A stretch of 64,000 bases of DNA from Onthophagus taurus (GCF_036711975.1 NC_091966.1:5153501-5217500); one strand, 5' to 3'; counted from the first letter of the stretch, positions 46,396 through 58,262 are shown. The notes: generated by a model not told the origin, from the letters alone. A program made the numbers and translations.

Positions 46396-46829
46396 TAACT
46401 CAGTCATTTTATCAGAAATATAGATTTAGAAATTAATATCATATTATTTGTTTGTTTCTTGTTTCAATTAACATCATGTTTTCTAACTTATCATGAAATA
46501 TTTAGAAACTTATGCAAATTTAAATGCTAAATTTGTATAATTAGCATATGTTTTACAACTGTTAATGAAGATAATTACATTTATATTAATAAATTGCATA
46601 TATTTATGAAATTTTTTAATTTCAAGTTAATAACACAAATATTAGTCAACTTTTAGATGCGAGAATTTTCTACTGAAATATTCTTCTTTTGCTTTAAAAG
46701 TTATTTCCGGTTGTATGTACTTACTTTGATTTATTTTTTAAGATAAATTTAAAACAACTAAATATATTTTTATAATTTTTACTTTTAAATATGAGTGTGA
46801 ACTATATGGTTAATAATCAAAAATTGCAA
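46396..46829. other. AT-rich intergenic DNA
   Basis: Very AT-rich sequence between satellite 2 and the upstream region of cuticle gene 2. Nothing recognised. Confidence 0.4.
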
Positions 46830-47050
46830 GAGAGACGGCCCGAGGCTTGAGTAGCATCTTTATTCGAACACTTAGAAAACGCGGCGGTAACCCGACGGTG
46901 CTCTCGTATTAACCTATTTCGCAACATCGCCGACATAACCAGCGCTCTTCTTCTTCTTTTGCTGCTTCGGCTGTTCACGACCTTGCGCCTCAATTCAACC
47001 AACGTTCTATGCAGAACACACGGATTCACTTTGGATTTCGGGTAGGGAGG
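46830..47050 (+). promoter_or_regulatory. CpG-rich block upstream of cuticle gene 2
   Basis: A GC- and CpG-rich stretch (for example GAGACGGCCCGAGGCTTGAG, AACGCGGCGGTAACCCGACG) that ends where the TATA box begins. A 70-codon antisense frame exists but has no family match. Position and composition parallel the block upstream of cuticle gene 1; promoter or enhancer function is inferred. Confidence 0.4.
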
Positions 47051-47056
47051 CCCCCA

Positions 47057-47063
47057 TATAAAA
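47057..47063 (+). promoter_or_regulatory. TATA box of cuticle gene 2
   Basis: TATAAAA 54 bp before the ATG in CCCCATATAAAACCGACGG. A start site near 47088 would give a leader of about 30 nt. Confidence 0.75.
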
Positions 47064-47116
47064 CCGACGGCTCATCACCTACCCATCATCACTTACCCGT
47101 TCGCACTTCACCAAAA

Positions 47117-48150
47117 ATGAAACAGGTAAGCAAAATAATCTCATTACAAAAGATATATTTTCTCAATTTATCTTAAAAATTAATTCATTTTTTACAGATT
47201 ATTTTAGCGCTGGCTCTTGTGAGTTTGGCGACATGTGCCAGACTTGATAGTAAATATCTTCCACCTGGACGTGGTGGAGGAGGTGGTGGTGGAGCTTTCC
47301 CAGGACCTGGACCTCGACCCGGCCCTAGACCTGGAGCTGGTGGATTTGGAGGAGGTCCTGGACAATATCAAGGAGGAGGAGGAGGAGGAGGAGCTGGTGG
47401 ATACCAAGGTGGTGGTGGAGGAGGAAGTGGGGGAGCTGGTGGATATCAAGGAGGTGGTGGAAGTGGAGGAGCTGGAGGGTATTAATTTATTTTCAAATTT
47501 CTCCTTAAATATGATTCGTTTAAAATAATTTTATTTAAAGATATCAAGGTGGTGGTGGTGGTGGAGCCGGCGGTTACCAAGGAGGCGGTGGTGGAGGTCC
47601 CCAAATCCCCATCATCAGATACGACAACAGCCCCAATCAAGGAGATGGTTCTTATAACTACGTTTACGAAACCGGAAATGGAATTCAAGCTCAAGAACAA
47701 GGTTACCAAAAAGGTCCCGATAACGGTTTTGCGGAAGGATCATTCTCATACACCTCACCAGATGGTGGACAATACTCAATCACCTACACAGCCGACGAAA
47801 ACGGTTTCCAACCTCAAGGTGCTCACCTCCCGACTCCTCCACCAATTCCGGATGAAATTCAAAGATCCATCGAACAAAATTTAGCTGATGAAGCACGCGG
47901 AGTCGTCGATGATGGTCAATATCGTGGAGATGGTGGTGCAGGTGGTGGTTACCAAGGTGGTGGAGGTTATCAAGGAGGAGCTGGTGGAAGTGGTGGATAT
48001 CAAGGAGGAGCTGGAGGTTATCAAGGTGGTGGCGGTAGCGGATTCCAAAGTGGTGGAGGAGCCGGAGGATATCAAGGAGGAGCTGGTGCCGGTGGTCACG
48101 GTGGCGCTGGAGGAGGTGGTGGAGCAGGTAATGGAGGCTACAGATACTAA
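47117..48150 (+). CDS. RR-1 cuticle protein, Gly-rich with GGYQGG repeats, 299 aa
   Basis: Exons 47117-47125 (ATG AAA CAG), 47198-47478 and 47541-48150 (stop TAA 48148-48150); 900 nt in frame. The first intron splits the signal peptide after codon 3 in phase 0, as in cuticle gene 1. The second is only 62 nt, phase 2, inside the Gly-rich run. Signal peptide about 1-17 ([17 protein letters not shown]). Residues about 27-116 are Gly/Pro/Tyr-rich with AGGYQGG units. Residues 131-194 are the Rebers-Riddiford chitin-binding domain ([17 protein letters not shown] to [16 protein letters not shown]), RR-1 type. A second GGYQGG tail ends GGYRY. Secreted structural cuticle protein expected. If intron 2 is retained, translation stops after GGAGGY at 98 aa. 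Confidence 0.94.
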
Positions 48151-48270
48151 GATTACTAAAAAATGAAGAAAACAAAGAAAATCTGATGATGATCTGATGA
48201 TAATGATGGAAATAGTCATAAAGATATAAAAAATGATGTGTATATAGTTTTAATTTTATACTTATCTTAT

Positions 48271-48276
48271 AATAAA
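48271..48276 (+). terminator. Poly(A) signal of cuticle gene 2
   Basis: AATAAA 121 bp after the stop codon, in a T-rich context. Confidence 0.6.
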
Positions 48277-48299
48277 TTGATTAAACTTTTTTTGTAAAA

Positions 48300-48895
48300 C
48301 ATTTCGTATTATTTCGCAACACCTCATAACGATATAATAACAGCGATAGCATTTTGAGAAAGGCCTCGGAAGAAACGTAATTTACTTTCTGGGTAATAAT
48401 AATATTATTGTTACACAACGAAAAACGTATTCGTTGAATAACAATGGGTTCTCACCATCGTCATCGTCTTAGTATGTGTGAGAAATGTCGCGGAGGGATT
48501 CAATTAAATCTTGATTAAGCTAACTCCACTACTTTATGCTGCAAATGTTTAAATAACGTTATAATTACCTCTCCTATTAACGATCATTAGAACCATCGAA
48601 GACACTTAATCATATGTTGTACTTTTCATACCATTCCAATTGAGTGGTTTTATCTTTAACACAGGAAGTAACACAGGCAATCAAAGTTGTTGTTAATAAA
48701 AGTATATTTATAGGTTTTAATTGGATGGGTATAAAAAATAAATTAATGATAGCATTGAAGGTTACAATTAATTTAAGTCATTTTCTTGAAATGAAACACA
48801 AAGAGATTTTAAGCAAGCAAAAATAGGTTGTTATAGATGATATTTTTAAAGATGCAAAATTAAGCAATTGTACTAACTTTGTTTATGGGAATTAA
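48300..48895. other. Intergenic DNA after cuticle gene 2
   Basis: About 600 bp of AT-rich DNA. It contains a small open frame (48644-48826) without recognisable features. Nothing repeated. Confidence 0.4.
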
Positions 48896-48899
48896 TTAA

Positions 48900-51800
48900 C
48901 GTGATTTATGTTAAATAAAAGCTTAAAGTATCCTCTTTAAGACCATATAATGGCTTATTAGTTTATTAAAAAAAGTTTGGCGAATAAAAGCTTTTTAACT
49001 CAATCAAAAATGTGGTTTTTACAACAGATATTTTAAAAAATAACCATAACTTTAATGAATCATATTTACCTTATTTATAAGAGTTAACAAACGATTTTTA
49101 TATCAAATTAAAGTTTAAAGTATCTGCTTTCAGACCATATAATGGTTTATGAGTTGATCAATAAAATTCAGGACGAAAAAATTTTTTTAACAAAACTTAG
49201 AAATGTGTTATCTTTACAAAACATTTTTAAAAGTACAAAATTTAAAATATCATATCTATTTTATTTATAGAAATTAATAAACAATTTGTATATTAAATTA
49301 AAGCTTAAAGTCTCTTCTTTAAGACCACATAACTGTTTATTAGTTGATTCATAAATGTAAGGAGAAAAAATGTTGTTTAACTGCATCAAAAATGTAGTTT
49401 TTACAACAGACATTTTAATAAATAACCATAACTTTAATGAATCATATCTACCTTATTTGCAAGAGTTAACAAACGATTTTTATATCAAATTAAAGTTTAA
49501 AGTATCTACTTTCAGACCATATAATGGTTTATGAGTTGATCCATAAAATTCAGGACGAAAGAATTTTTTTAACAAAACTTAGAAATGTGTTATTTCTACA
49601 AAACATTTATAAAAGTACAAAATTTAAAATATCATATCTACTTTATTTATAGAAATTAATAAATAATTTGTATGTTAAATTAAAGCTTAAAGCCTCTTCT
49701 TTAAATCCACATAACTGTTTATTACTTGATTCATTAAAGTAAGGAGAAAAAATGTTTTTTAACTGCATCAAAAATGTGGTTTTTACAACAGACATTTTAA
49801 AAAATAATCGTAACTTTAATAAATCATATCTACCTTATTTACAAGAGTTAGCAAACGATTTTTATATCAAATTAAAGTTTAAAGTATTTGCTTTCAGACC
49901 ATATAATGGGTTATGAGTTGATCCATAAAATTCAGGACGAAAGAATTTTTTTAACAAAACTTAGAAATGTGTTATTTCTACAAAACATTTATAAAAGTAC
50001 AAAATTTAAAATATCATATCTACTTTATTTATAGAAATTAATAAATAATTTGTATGTTAAATTAAAGCTTAAAGCCTCTTCTTTAAGTCCACATGACTGT
50101 TTATTACTTGATTCATTAAAGTAAGGAGAAAAAATGTTTTTTAACTGCATCAAAAATGTGGTTTTTACAACAGACATTTTAAAAAATAACCATAACTTTA
50201 ATAAATCATATCTACCTTATTTACAAGAGTTAACAAACGATTTTTATATCAAATTAAAGTTTAAAGTATCTACTTTCAGACCATATAATGGTTTATGAGT
50301 TGATCCATAAAATCCAGGACGAAAGAATTTTTTTAACAAAACTTAGAAATGTGTTATTTTTACAAAACAGTTATAAAAGTACAAAATTTAAAATATCATA
50401 TCTATTTTATTTATAGAAATTAATAAACAATTTGTATATTAAATTAAAGCTTAAAGCCTCTTCTTTAAGTCCACATAACTGTTTATTAGTTGATTCATAA
50501 ATGTAAGAAAAAAAAATGTTTTTTAACTACATCAAAAATGTGGTTGTTACGACAGACATTTTAAAAAATAACCATAACTGTAATAAATCATACCTACCTT
50601 ATTTACAAGAGTTAACAAACGATTTTTATATCAAATTAAAGTTTAAAGTATCTTCTTTGAGGTCATATAATGGTTTATGAGTTGATCCATAAAATTCAGG
50701 ACGAACGAATTTTTTTAACAAAACTTAAAAAAGTGCTACTTTTACAAAACATTTATAAAAGTACAAAATTTAAAATATCATATCTACTTTATTTATAGGA
50801 ATTAATAAACGATCTGTATGTTAAATTAAAGCTTAAAGCCTCTTCTTGAAGTCCACATAACTGTTTATTAGTTGATTCATAAATGTAAGGAACAAAAATG
50901 TTTTTTAACTGCATCAAAAATGTGGTTTTACAACAGACACTTTCAAAAATAACAGTAACTTTAATAAATCATATCTACCTTATTTACAAGAGTTAACAAA
51001 CGATTTTTATATCAAATTAAAGTTTAAAGTATCTACTTTCAGACCATATAATGGTTTAAGAGTTGATCCATAAAATCCAGGACGAAAGAATTTTTTTAAC
51101 AAAACTTAGAAATGTATTATTTTTACAAAACATTTATAAAAGTACAAAATTTAAAATATCATATCTATTTTATTTATAGAAATTAATAAACAATTTGTAT
51201 ATTAAATTAAAGCTTAAAGCCTCTTCTTTAAGTCCACATAACTGTTTATTAGTTGATTCATAAATATAAGGAGAAAAAATGTTTTTTAACTGCATCAAAA
51301 ATGTGGTTTTTACAACAGACACTTTAAAAAATAACAGTAACTTTAATAAATCATATCTACCTTATTTACAAGAGTTAACAAACGATTTTTATATCAAATT
51401 AAAATTTAAAGTATCTGCTTTTAGACCATAATATAATGGTTTATGAGTTGATCCATAAAATTCAGGACGAAAGAATTTTTTTAACAAAACTTAGAAATGT
51501 GTTATTTCTACAAAACATTTATAAAAGTACAAAATTTAAAATATCATATCTACTTTATTTATAGAAATTAATAAATAATTTGTATGTTAAATTAAAGCTT
51601 AAAGCCTCTTCTTTAAGTCCACATAACTGTTTATTACTTGATTCATTAAAGTAAGGAGAAAAAATGTTTTTTAACTGCATCAAAAATGTGGTTTTTACAA
51701 CAGACATTTTAAAAAATAACCATAACTTTAATAAATCATATCTACCTTATTTACAAGAGTTAACAAACGATTTTTATATCAAATTAAAGTTTTAAAGTAT

Positions 51801-52395
51801 CTGCTTTTAGACCATATAATGGTTTATGAGTTGATCCATAAAATTCAGGACGAAAGAATTTTTTAACAAAACTTAGAAATGTGTTATTTTTACAAAACAT
51901 TTATAAAAGTACAAAATTTAAAAACTCATATCTACTTTATTTATAGAAATTAATAAACGATCTGTATGATAAATTAAAGCTTAAAGTCTCTTCTTTAAGT
52001 CCACATAGCTGTTTATTAGTTGATTCTTATATGTAAGGAAAAAAAATGTTTTTTAACTCCATAAAAAATGTGGTTTTTACAACACACTTTAAAAAATAAC
52101 AGTAACTTTAATAAATCATATCTACCTTAGTTATAAGAATTAACAAATGATTTTTATGTCAATTTAAACCTTACAGTATCTGCTTTGAGATCATATCATA
52201 GTTTATGAATTGATCTATAAAATTCAGGAGAAAAAAGATTTTTAGTAAAACCTAATAAAAGATAAAATCAGGACGAAAGAATTTTTTGAACAAAACTTAA
52301 AAATATGTTATTTTACAAGACATTCCTGAATGTACAGAATTTAAAAAATTATATCTGCTTTATTTATAAAAATTAATAAACCATCTTTACATTAG
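48900..52395 (+). repeat. Satellite 3: about nine copies of a 382-bp dimer
   Basis: AAAGC(C/T)TCTTCTTTAAGTCCAC recurs at about 49691, 50073, 50455, 50837, 51218, 51603 and 51985, a period of 381-385 bp. Each unit is two related subunits of about 191 bp. Subunit A contains TTAAAGCTTAAAGCCTC and ATGTTTTTTAACTGCATC. Subunit B contains TTAAAGTTTAAAGTATC and GAATTTTTTTAACAAAAC. The outer copies (48.9-49.3 and 52.1-52.4 kb) are more diverged than the centre. No coding function. Confidence 0.95.
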
Positions 52396-52407
52396 GTTGA
52401 AGTACAA

Positions 52408-52447
52408 GGTTGGGTTGGGTTGGATTGGGTTCGTTTGGGTTGGGTTG
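52408..52447 (+). repeat. TTGGG-like tract at LINE junction
   Basis: About seven imperfect GGGTT/GGATT units at the exact boundary between satellite 3 and an R1-clade LINE fragment. Same orientation relative to the LINE as at 13567. Confidence 0.8.
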
Positions 52448-52985
52448 AGCGGAGTTTGAACGGCAGAGATGCAGAACAGTTGGAAGAGGAGGCGACCTAC
52501 ACCGTCTATTGAGTGGTCATCAATATGAAAGATATAGGATTGAATATCGCTGCCCAAAAACGAAATTATTATTGTTGCAAGGGAAAAGGAAATTCATAGA
52601 AAAAGTATGTATCTAGGAGTGTTTATTAACAAAGTCATGACCATGACGGGACACGTAGAGGAAGTAAAAACTAAAGTAAATTTTTTGTGTAACCTAATTA
52701 AAAGGCTAATTGCAAATCTGGGAGGACCAAGGTCAAAGAAAAGTATGTCCTTCTCACCAACAGTAATGTCTGTAATCCTATACGCTGCATCAACCTCAAC
52801 AACAACCGTAAACAGAAGACTGGCGATGGATATAACGTCTGCATAGGGTACGGTACCAGGAGAGAGCAGAACTGTATGCGAGAAGAAAAGAATCGAGGAG
52901 CGAATGCAGAGAAAGGATGATGAACACTTTACAGAAAAGATGGACACATTATGACGGTTGGACAAGGGCTTTAATATCGGAGATA
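52448..52985 (+). mobile_element. R1-clade LINE reverse transcriptase fragment
   Basis: The frame gives DIGLNIAAQKTKLLLLQGKR, YLGVFINKVMTMTGHVEEVK, LIANLGGPRSKK and SVILYAAST, parallel to the 13960-14260 part of the LINE at 12724-14696 (KYLGVFINKDLSM...NVGGPKAS...MLYAAPTW). Upstream and downstream parts are absent and the frame breaks after about 52850. A second copy of the same or a sister family. Confidence 0.75.
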
Positions 52986-53232
52986 ACACCATGGATCACC
53001 AGAATAATAAAGGTAATAACCTTTATTTTAACTAATATTTCATATGTTCCATATTGACCGTTAGAGAAGTGAAAAAGAAAAAAGGCACTCCGAAGTAAAG
53101 TCCGTTCAGGCGGTTTCGGAGAAGACGAAGAAAGGGGATTTTTAATGGGTCAACATTGAGCTCCAACTCCACACTATTCGGCACTAACATTCCAAGCCAG
53201 ATATCTGGTAGCAGATAATTACCCAATCTTGT

Positions 53233-53600
53233 AGCAAAAGGATTGGGTTGAGTTGGCTTCATTACAGTGGATTACTTTATAGTTGAGGTAAATTGTCAAA
53301 GCCACTCACTTTACACTACAAAATAATCTACTATAATGCAACTCAACCCAACTCAACCACTTGTTCAATTTAATTTTCAGTAACTTGAGTTAGGTTGGGC
53401 TGTGTTACTATAAGGTTTAATTGGCTTGCTTATCGGTTGAATTACTTGGGTTTAGATTTTGTTGGTCAGAAGTGAGTATGACTTGCGTGTTGGTTGAGTT
53501 AAATGGAGATAGGTTGAGTTTTATTAGAGTATGTTTGATTTGTTTTTAAGTTAGATTACTTCTGAATTGAGTTGCTTTAGAATAGACTTGCTTGAGTCTT
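53233..53600 (+). repeat. Degenerate GTTGAG/GGTTG-rich repeat
   Basis: Irregular units containing GGTTGAGTT, with one stretch in the opposite sense (CAACTCAACCCAACTCAACC at 53339-53358). Begins ATTGGGTTGAGTTGGC after an AAAAGG run. Similar to 18418-18690. Perhaps a decayed TTGGG-type array. Confidence 0.5.
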
Positions 53601-54465
53601 TGTGGAAAGTTACTTATTCTAATAAGTTAAACATCTTTTATTATCGAGATTTCATTTACAAATTTAAATTAATAAAATTGATACTCCATAAAAAGGAAAT
53701 AATATATATAATATTACTATCTTCTGTAATAAGGAAACCATAAAAAATGATTCCTTGGTAGTTAAATCTTACGACCGTTCCCGATTGCAAATTTTACGCC
53801 GCGACTATTCGTTTCGAAGTACCATTTAAATTGAGGATCGTAAAAGTACCCCTTACTAATTTACTACACGACATTGTTAACGATTTCGCATCTATATAAT
53901 ACACGTTTAAATCGTTACGATAAAATCTACAACGCCCAAGAATATTTTACCCTTTTATCTACTCCTAATATCCAGCGTCCATTTGCACAACACTTTCCCT
54001 ATTTAGGAGAGACGAGATTTCTCACGAATTCGGACAAAAAAATAAGAACTATCGGCCGGCGATTATTGAAAGCATGCACGTTTCAGTTTCGTAACCAAGT
54101 TTCTTCCTAATATGGTTTATTTGCCCTTTTAACCTAAGACGTAAATGAACAGAAAAAGTTTTGTATTGTTAATAACGTATGTTGTGTTTACATTTTATGA
54201 TGATGTAAAGAAAATTTAATTATGTAACAAAATTAGTTGAAAATGATTATATGGTTGCCTATTATTGTCTCAAATTACAGTAAAACCTCGATATAATGGA
54301 TTAATACAGGGAAGGGAAAGTTGAGTTCAATCTATGTGGTTTTATATTTATACCAAGAACGGTAGAATCTAAGAGCGCTACTACATGCCGGGAATTGGTG
54401 TGCAGTTTGAAGATCTGTTCGTGACGTCAGTGCTGAATAACAATTAAAACTAAGGATTTAAAGAT
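53601..54465. other. Intergenic DNA with one unexplained open frame
   Basis: Mostly AT-rich. The frame 53874-54110 (78 codons; LYNTRLNRYDKIYNAQEYFT, ending LLKACTFQFRNQVSS) looks protein-like but has no family I recognise. ACAGTAAAACCTCGATATAA at 54279-54298 resembles a Tigger-type end; a related AGTAAAACCTCGACTT occurs at 42949. Confidence 0.3.
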
Positions 54466-54469
54466 TTGA

Positions 54470-55060
54470 TACAGAGGCGTTAGCAATAATGGTAGGAATA
54501 AAAATGTTTCATAATTACTTGTATGGTAATCATTTTGAAATCCGGAAGGATCATAAACCATTATTGGGACTTTTGAGATAGGGAAAACCTACCACAAAAG
54601 TCGTATCTCCTAGAATGCTACGATGGATCATCACATCATCAGCATATGATTATGACTTGAATTATGTACCAGGAAAACAATTGGGGATTGCCAGAAAAGA
54701 GCAACTCAATTGAACCTCCAATAGCTCCAGACGTACTCTTTTGGAAAACGTACCTGAAAAATTTTTAACAGCAGAAGAAATAGCTAAAGCTACAGCAAAA
54801 GATTCAGCTCTGTCAGTTGTTTTGGAATCGACAAAAAGGAGATGACCGATAGATTCTAAACAATTCTCAGAAGAATTTAAATCATTCATAAATAAAAAAT
54901 GGGAAATATCTGGGAATTATGAGGATGAAGTCGCTGGCCAGATCGTATGTTTGATGGGCAGGTATGGACAAGGAAATAGAAGACTGGGTGAGAAATTGTA
55001 AAAGATGCCAAATGAGCAATCCATCCGTGGGAGGGTGCAAAAGCTCCATGGTCGAGAATA
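54470..55060 (+). mobile_element. Ty3/gypsy RNase H and integrase fragment
   Basis: Pieces read MVGIKMFHNYLYGNHFEIRK then DHKPLLGLL, MLRWIITSSAYDYDLNYVPG (RNase H), a degraded linker, and MKSLARSYV then GMDKEIEDWVRNCKRCQMSN (integrase zinc-binding part, about 54927-55020). Stops after GLLR and in the linker, plus frame breaks, make it inactive. The core integrase DDE is missing; a LINE fragment in opposite orientation follows. Confidence 0.8.
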
Positions 55061-55271
55061 CATCTCGATGAAATTCTTTCCTACTATAATGTTCTATCCC
55101 CTCTTTCGACCAATCTACCCTAATGTATTTTCCACCATGTTCCATTATCTTTCTGTTCCTTCTTCCCCTTGATCCCTTTATGCACACTTCTAGAGGCTGG
55201 TGATCCGACTCTACCAACGCCCCAACCCTAAATGTTTCTATCCTCTCCCACATTCCTTGGTCCACGTACAA
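55056..55271 (-). mobile_element. Non-LTR retrotransposon endonuclease fragment
   Basis: The minus strand reads QGMWERIETFRVGALVESDH then QPLEVCIKGSRGRRN. The xSDHxPl motif is the conserved end of APE-type LINE endonucleases. About 70 codons only; abuts the Ty3 fragment. Confidence 0.65.
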
Positions 55272-55361
55272 TTAAAAGGTGCAACAAAAACTATAGCATT
55301 CCATTTAAAATAACGAAGTTATGTGGCAACCATCTTGAAAATATTAAACTAAAATTAGAAC

Positions 55362-55412
55362 GTTCATTAACACTAGAAACTTTCGGGTTTTGCCGTGCGT
55401 CTTTTAAGAAAA
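55362..55412 (-). repeat. CTAG-rich MITE end
   Basis: CACTAGAAACTTTCGGG then TTTTGCCGTGCGTCTTTTAAG, the right-hand end of the family seen at 34.9-38.4 kb, alone. Confidence 0.65.
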
Positions 55413-55539
55413 GGTTTGACCTTTCGGATGTCATGTTGCAACCTTCCTCAGAAACTGGTTCGAAGTGACGAGATCGAAAATCGGTAACTCTATATAAGTC
55501 GGAAAAACTAATTAATTATCAGTTAACTCTAATTACAAG

Positions 55540-56470
55540 CTAATTATTAACTAATTGTCTTTTCTCTAAAAGTCTTTTTCTTGCTTCTCTTGTCAGTCTT
55601 TGGTAGTATCTGTTGTCCCTAGCCAGCACCTTTGTTTGTTCGAAGTCTATTCGGTGCCCCTCTGCATGGCAATGTTCCGCAACCGTCGACTGCTGGATCT
55701 TCTTCAGCCTTACATCCCTCTCATGCTCCTTGATGCGGCACTCGACGTTGCGTCCAGTTTGGCCAACATAAACCTTCCCACAACTACACGATAGTCGGTA
55801 GACTACCGCTCCTTTTAATGGAGTTAGTTTGTCCTTGGCTATCGGGAGTGTGTTCCGAATTTTGCTGACCGTGCCGTACCGCACTATGATGTCATTCTTC
55901 TTGAGGTGCCTAGCAATTCGTTCATAGGGAAGACAGATAAATCCAAGTGGTTTTGTACTTACCGTATCCTATTTCTGCTTTCACTGCTTGATGGCCTGGT
56001 TGATGTCTCTCGAAGTGTATCCATTCTCCTACAGCACGCCTCGTAGAAAGTGTTGCTCCTTCTTCAAGTTCTCTCCTTCACATAGTCTCGCTGCTCGCTG
56101 AAATAATGTACGGATCACGGACCTATTCTGTTGGGGCTGATGATGTGAACATGCCTGTAAGTACCTGTCGGTATGGGTCTTCTTTCGATATACACCAAGT
56201 TCTATATCTCCATTTGTCGTCCTGGTGACCAACACATCTAGGAAAGGTAGTTTTTTTGGCAGTTTCTGTTTCCATGGTGAACTTAATCATAGGATGTTGA
56301 GAGTTCAAGTGATCCAAGAACTTTTGGAGCCGTTTTTGACCATTGTTTCATAGGAGCCATAGTTTTGGTTTCCACTGGCTCTTCTTCAAAGCTTCCTCTT
56401 CGAATAATTCCATGTAGAAATTAGCTATAACTGGTGATAGTGGAGATCCCAGTTTAATTCACACCGACCG
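55540..56470 (-). mobile_element. Penelope-like element, RT end plus GIY-YIG endonuclease
   Basis: Read on the minus strand from 56470: GSPLSPVIANFYMELFEEEA (RT), FLDHLNSQHPMIKFTMETE, LVTRTTNGDIELGVYRKKTH, and, after a frameshift, the C-terminal GIY-YIG domain at 55884-55540 (VYRLSCSCGKVYVGQTGRN, VECRIKEHERDV, VAEHCHAEGH). This order, RT then GIY-YIG, is diagnostic of Penelope-like elements. Between KLWLL and NNGQKRLQ there is a stop, and the expected YxDD active-site block is missing, so RT is dead. The GIY-YIG part remains open for 114 codons with its Tyr, Arg and His positions visible. Confidence 0.88.
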
Positions 56471-56524
56471 TGAAAGCCTTCATACTTATATTAATCTTGA
56501 AAATATTTTAGATCGAAAGTTCTA

Positions 56525-56932
56525 ACGTACCAGTTACGTGAGACACCCTGTATAGAGATGTATATTAAAGGTGATTTAACCATGATGCTAATAGATATTG
56601 ACCGACAGAAACCCGGATTAAAATATTTGAAGCACCGTTCTTTCTGGTTGTGAACACAGTTTTTTAAAATTCAGTTTGATAACAATTGCACAAGGGCTTG
56701 AAGTTTGGTAATATTAAGCTATTTTACGTACAGAGTGGTGTTCTTCATCTTGTATTGATCTTAATATCAACATATCGGCAAACGACGATTTCATAGAGAA
56801 AAAATCAAGCTTTTAAATGGTACATTTAGTTTTCCGCTATCTCTAATAATAAGAAAGATATCAGCTAATAAAATAGATAGGAAATTACGGGTAAAAGTTT
56901 GTTGTTGGAAGGTTTGTTGCTATCGTCACACC
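56525..56932 (+). repeat. 400-bp dispersed repeat, copy 1
   Basis: Begins near ACACCCTGTATAGAGATG and ends GGTAAAAGTTTGTTGTTGG then AAGGTTTGTTGCTAT. About 85% like copy 3 (60243-60645) in the same sense, and the reverse complement of copy 2 (57828-58262). Copies 1 and 2 therefore form an inverted pair around a 0.9-kb spacer. Confidence 0.85.
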
Positions 56933-57827
56933 GGTTATTTATTTATTTTTATTTTGTAACCATGTATACACATGTCTTTTTTAATAACTATTTTAATTTA
57001 AGTAAACTACTATTAAATAAGCTACTATACTTATTTATCATTTATATTTACAACATAAAGATATTTCTGTCGTTTGACAGATCAATTGATACACAATCTA
57101 TTAACGCAAAGTCTATTAACACACATTTGGTAGAAACAATTCTATCTAACGACAGGTAATTGTCGGTATGCATTGATAGCCTAAGAAATAAGGTTTTCAT
57201 CCGAAAATATGTTGTAATCTCAATAAGTTTAGTGAAAATAACTTTTTATTTTGTGCGTGGAACTAAATTAAACAATTTCAGGTTAGGATTTAATACGAAA
57301 ATGCATATTTAACATTGCTTTTAACTTTCAAAAAGAAACGTCAAATCGCAACTTTAAAGTGATTTTTCGGTAAGTACTACACTTTTCTGCACTTTTTTTA
57401 TCATTAACGCATCTTTTGAGTCATTTCCTACCGATTAAAAAAAAAAACATCGATTTTTAAGAGGGACAGGTAATCTTAATAATAAAGTCGCAATTTGATG
57501 TTGAAGTTTGGAAATGAAAAATTGGAATTTATATATAAAATGATACAGAAATGGATGAAATTGCGGCCTATGGGCTAAATCGATACAATCTATCGATCTT
57601 GCGTGTTTTTAGAATCTAAAATCGTCTGAAAAGTCGCCAAAATCAATACCTGTCAAAAATGTAAATGACAAGGTCAAATTTGAAGGTCATGGATATTCAA
57701 GGGATTATTGTTTCTTGCACATCGCCCTAATTTTTATTAAATCTAAACGAAAATCATAACAAAACGTAAGTATTTAGCCTAATCTATAATACTAAAGATC
57801 TTAAATTTAATTAGTCTTTTTTACTCG
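56933..57827. other. Spacer between inverted repeat copies 1 and 2
   Basis: AT-rich; one 86-codon frame (56899-57159) runs out of the repeat and has no domain. Contains TGACAGATC, TGACAGG and CCTGTCAAAAATG words. May be the internal region of a non-autonomous element bounded by copies 1 and 2. Confidence 0.35.
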
Positions 57828-58262
57828 TGCGACAATAGCAACAAACCTCCCAGCAACAAACTTTTACCCGTAATTTCCTATCTACTTTCTTTAGCTGATA
57901 TTTTCCTTATTATTAGAGATAGCAAAAAACTAAACGCACCACATGAAAGCTTGAATCTATCTCTATCTAAAACCGGTTTTCGTTTGCCGATAACTTGATA
58001 TTAAGATCAATAAAAAATGAAGAACACCGCGCTGTACTTAAAATAGCTCAAAATTACCAAATTTCAAGGCCTTGTGCAATTGTTATGAAACCGAATTTTA
58101 AAAAACTGTTATCACAGTCAGAAAGGGCGCTCCTTCAGCTATCTTAATCCGGGTTTTCGTCGGTCAATATCTATCGGCGTCATGCTTAAATCACCCTTAA
58201 TGTCCATCCCTACACGCAGAAACGTTTAAATACTCTTCCTCTAAACAACTTTCTTATTAGAT
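57828..58262 (-). repeat. 400-bp dispersed repeat, copy 2 (inverted)
   Basis: Starts AATAGCAACAAACCTCCCAG and ends GAGTATTTAAACGTTTC inverted, with AAACAACTTTCTTAT at the margin. It is the near-perfect reverse complement of copy 3 at 60243-60645, so these two flank 2 kb of LINE debris. Confidence 0.88.

Noticed and set aside
46817..47029. 70-codon Arg-rich minus-strand ORF before cuticle gene 2
   Set aside because: Result of the CpG-rich composition upstream of the TATA box; no domain.
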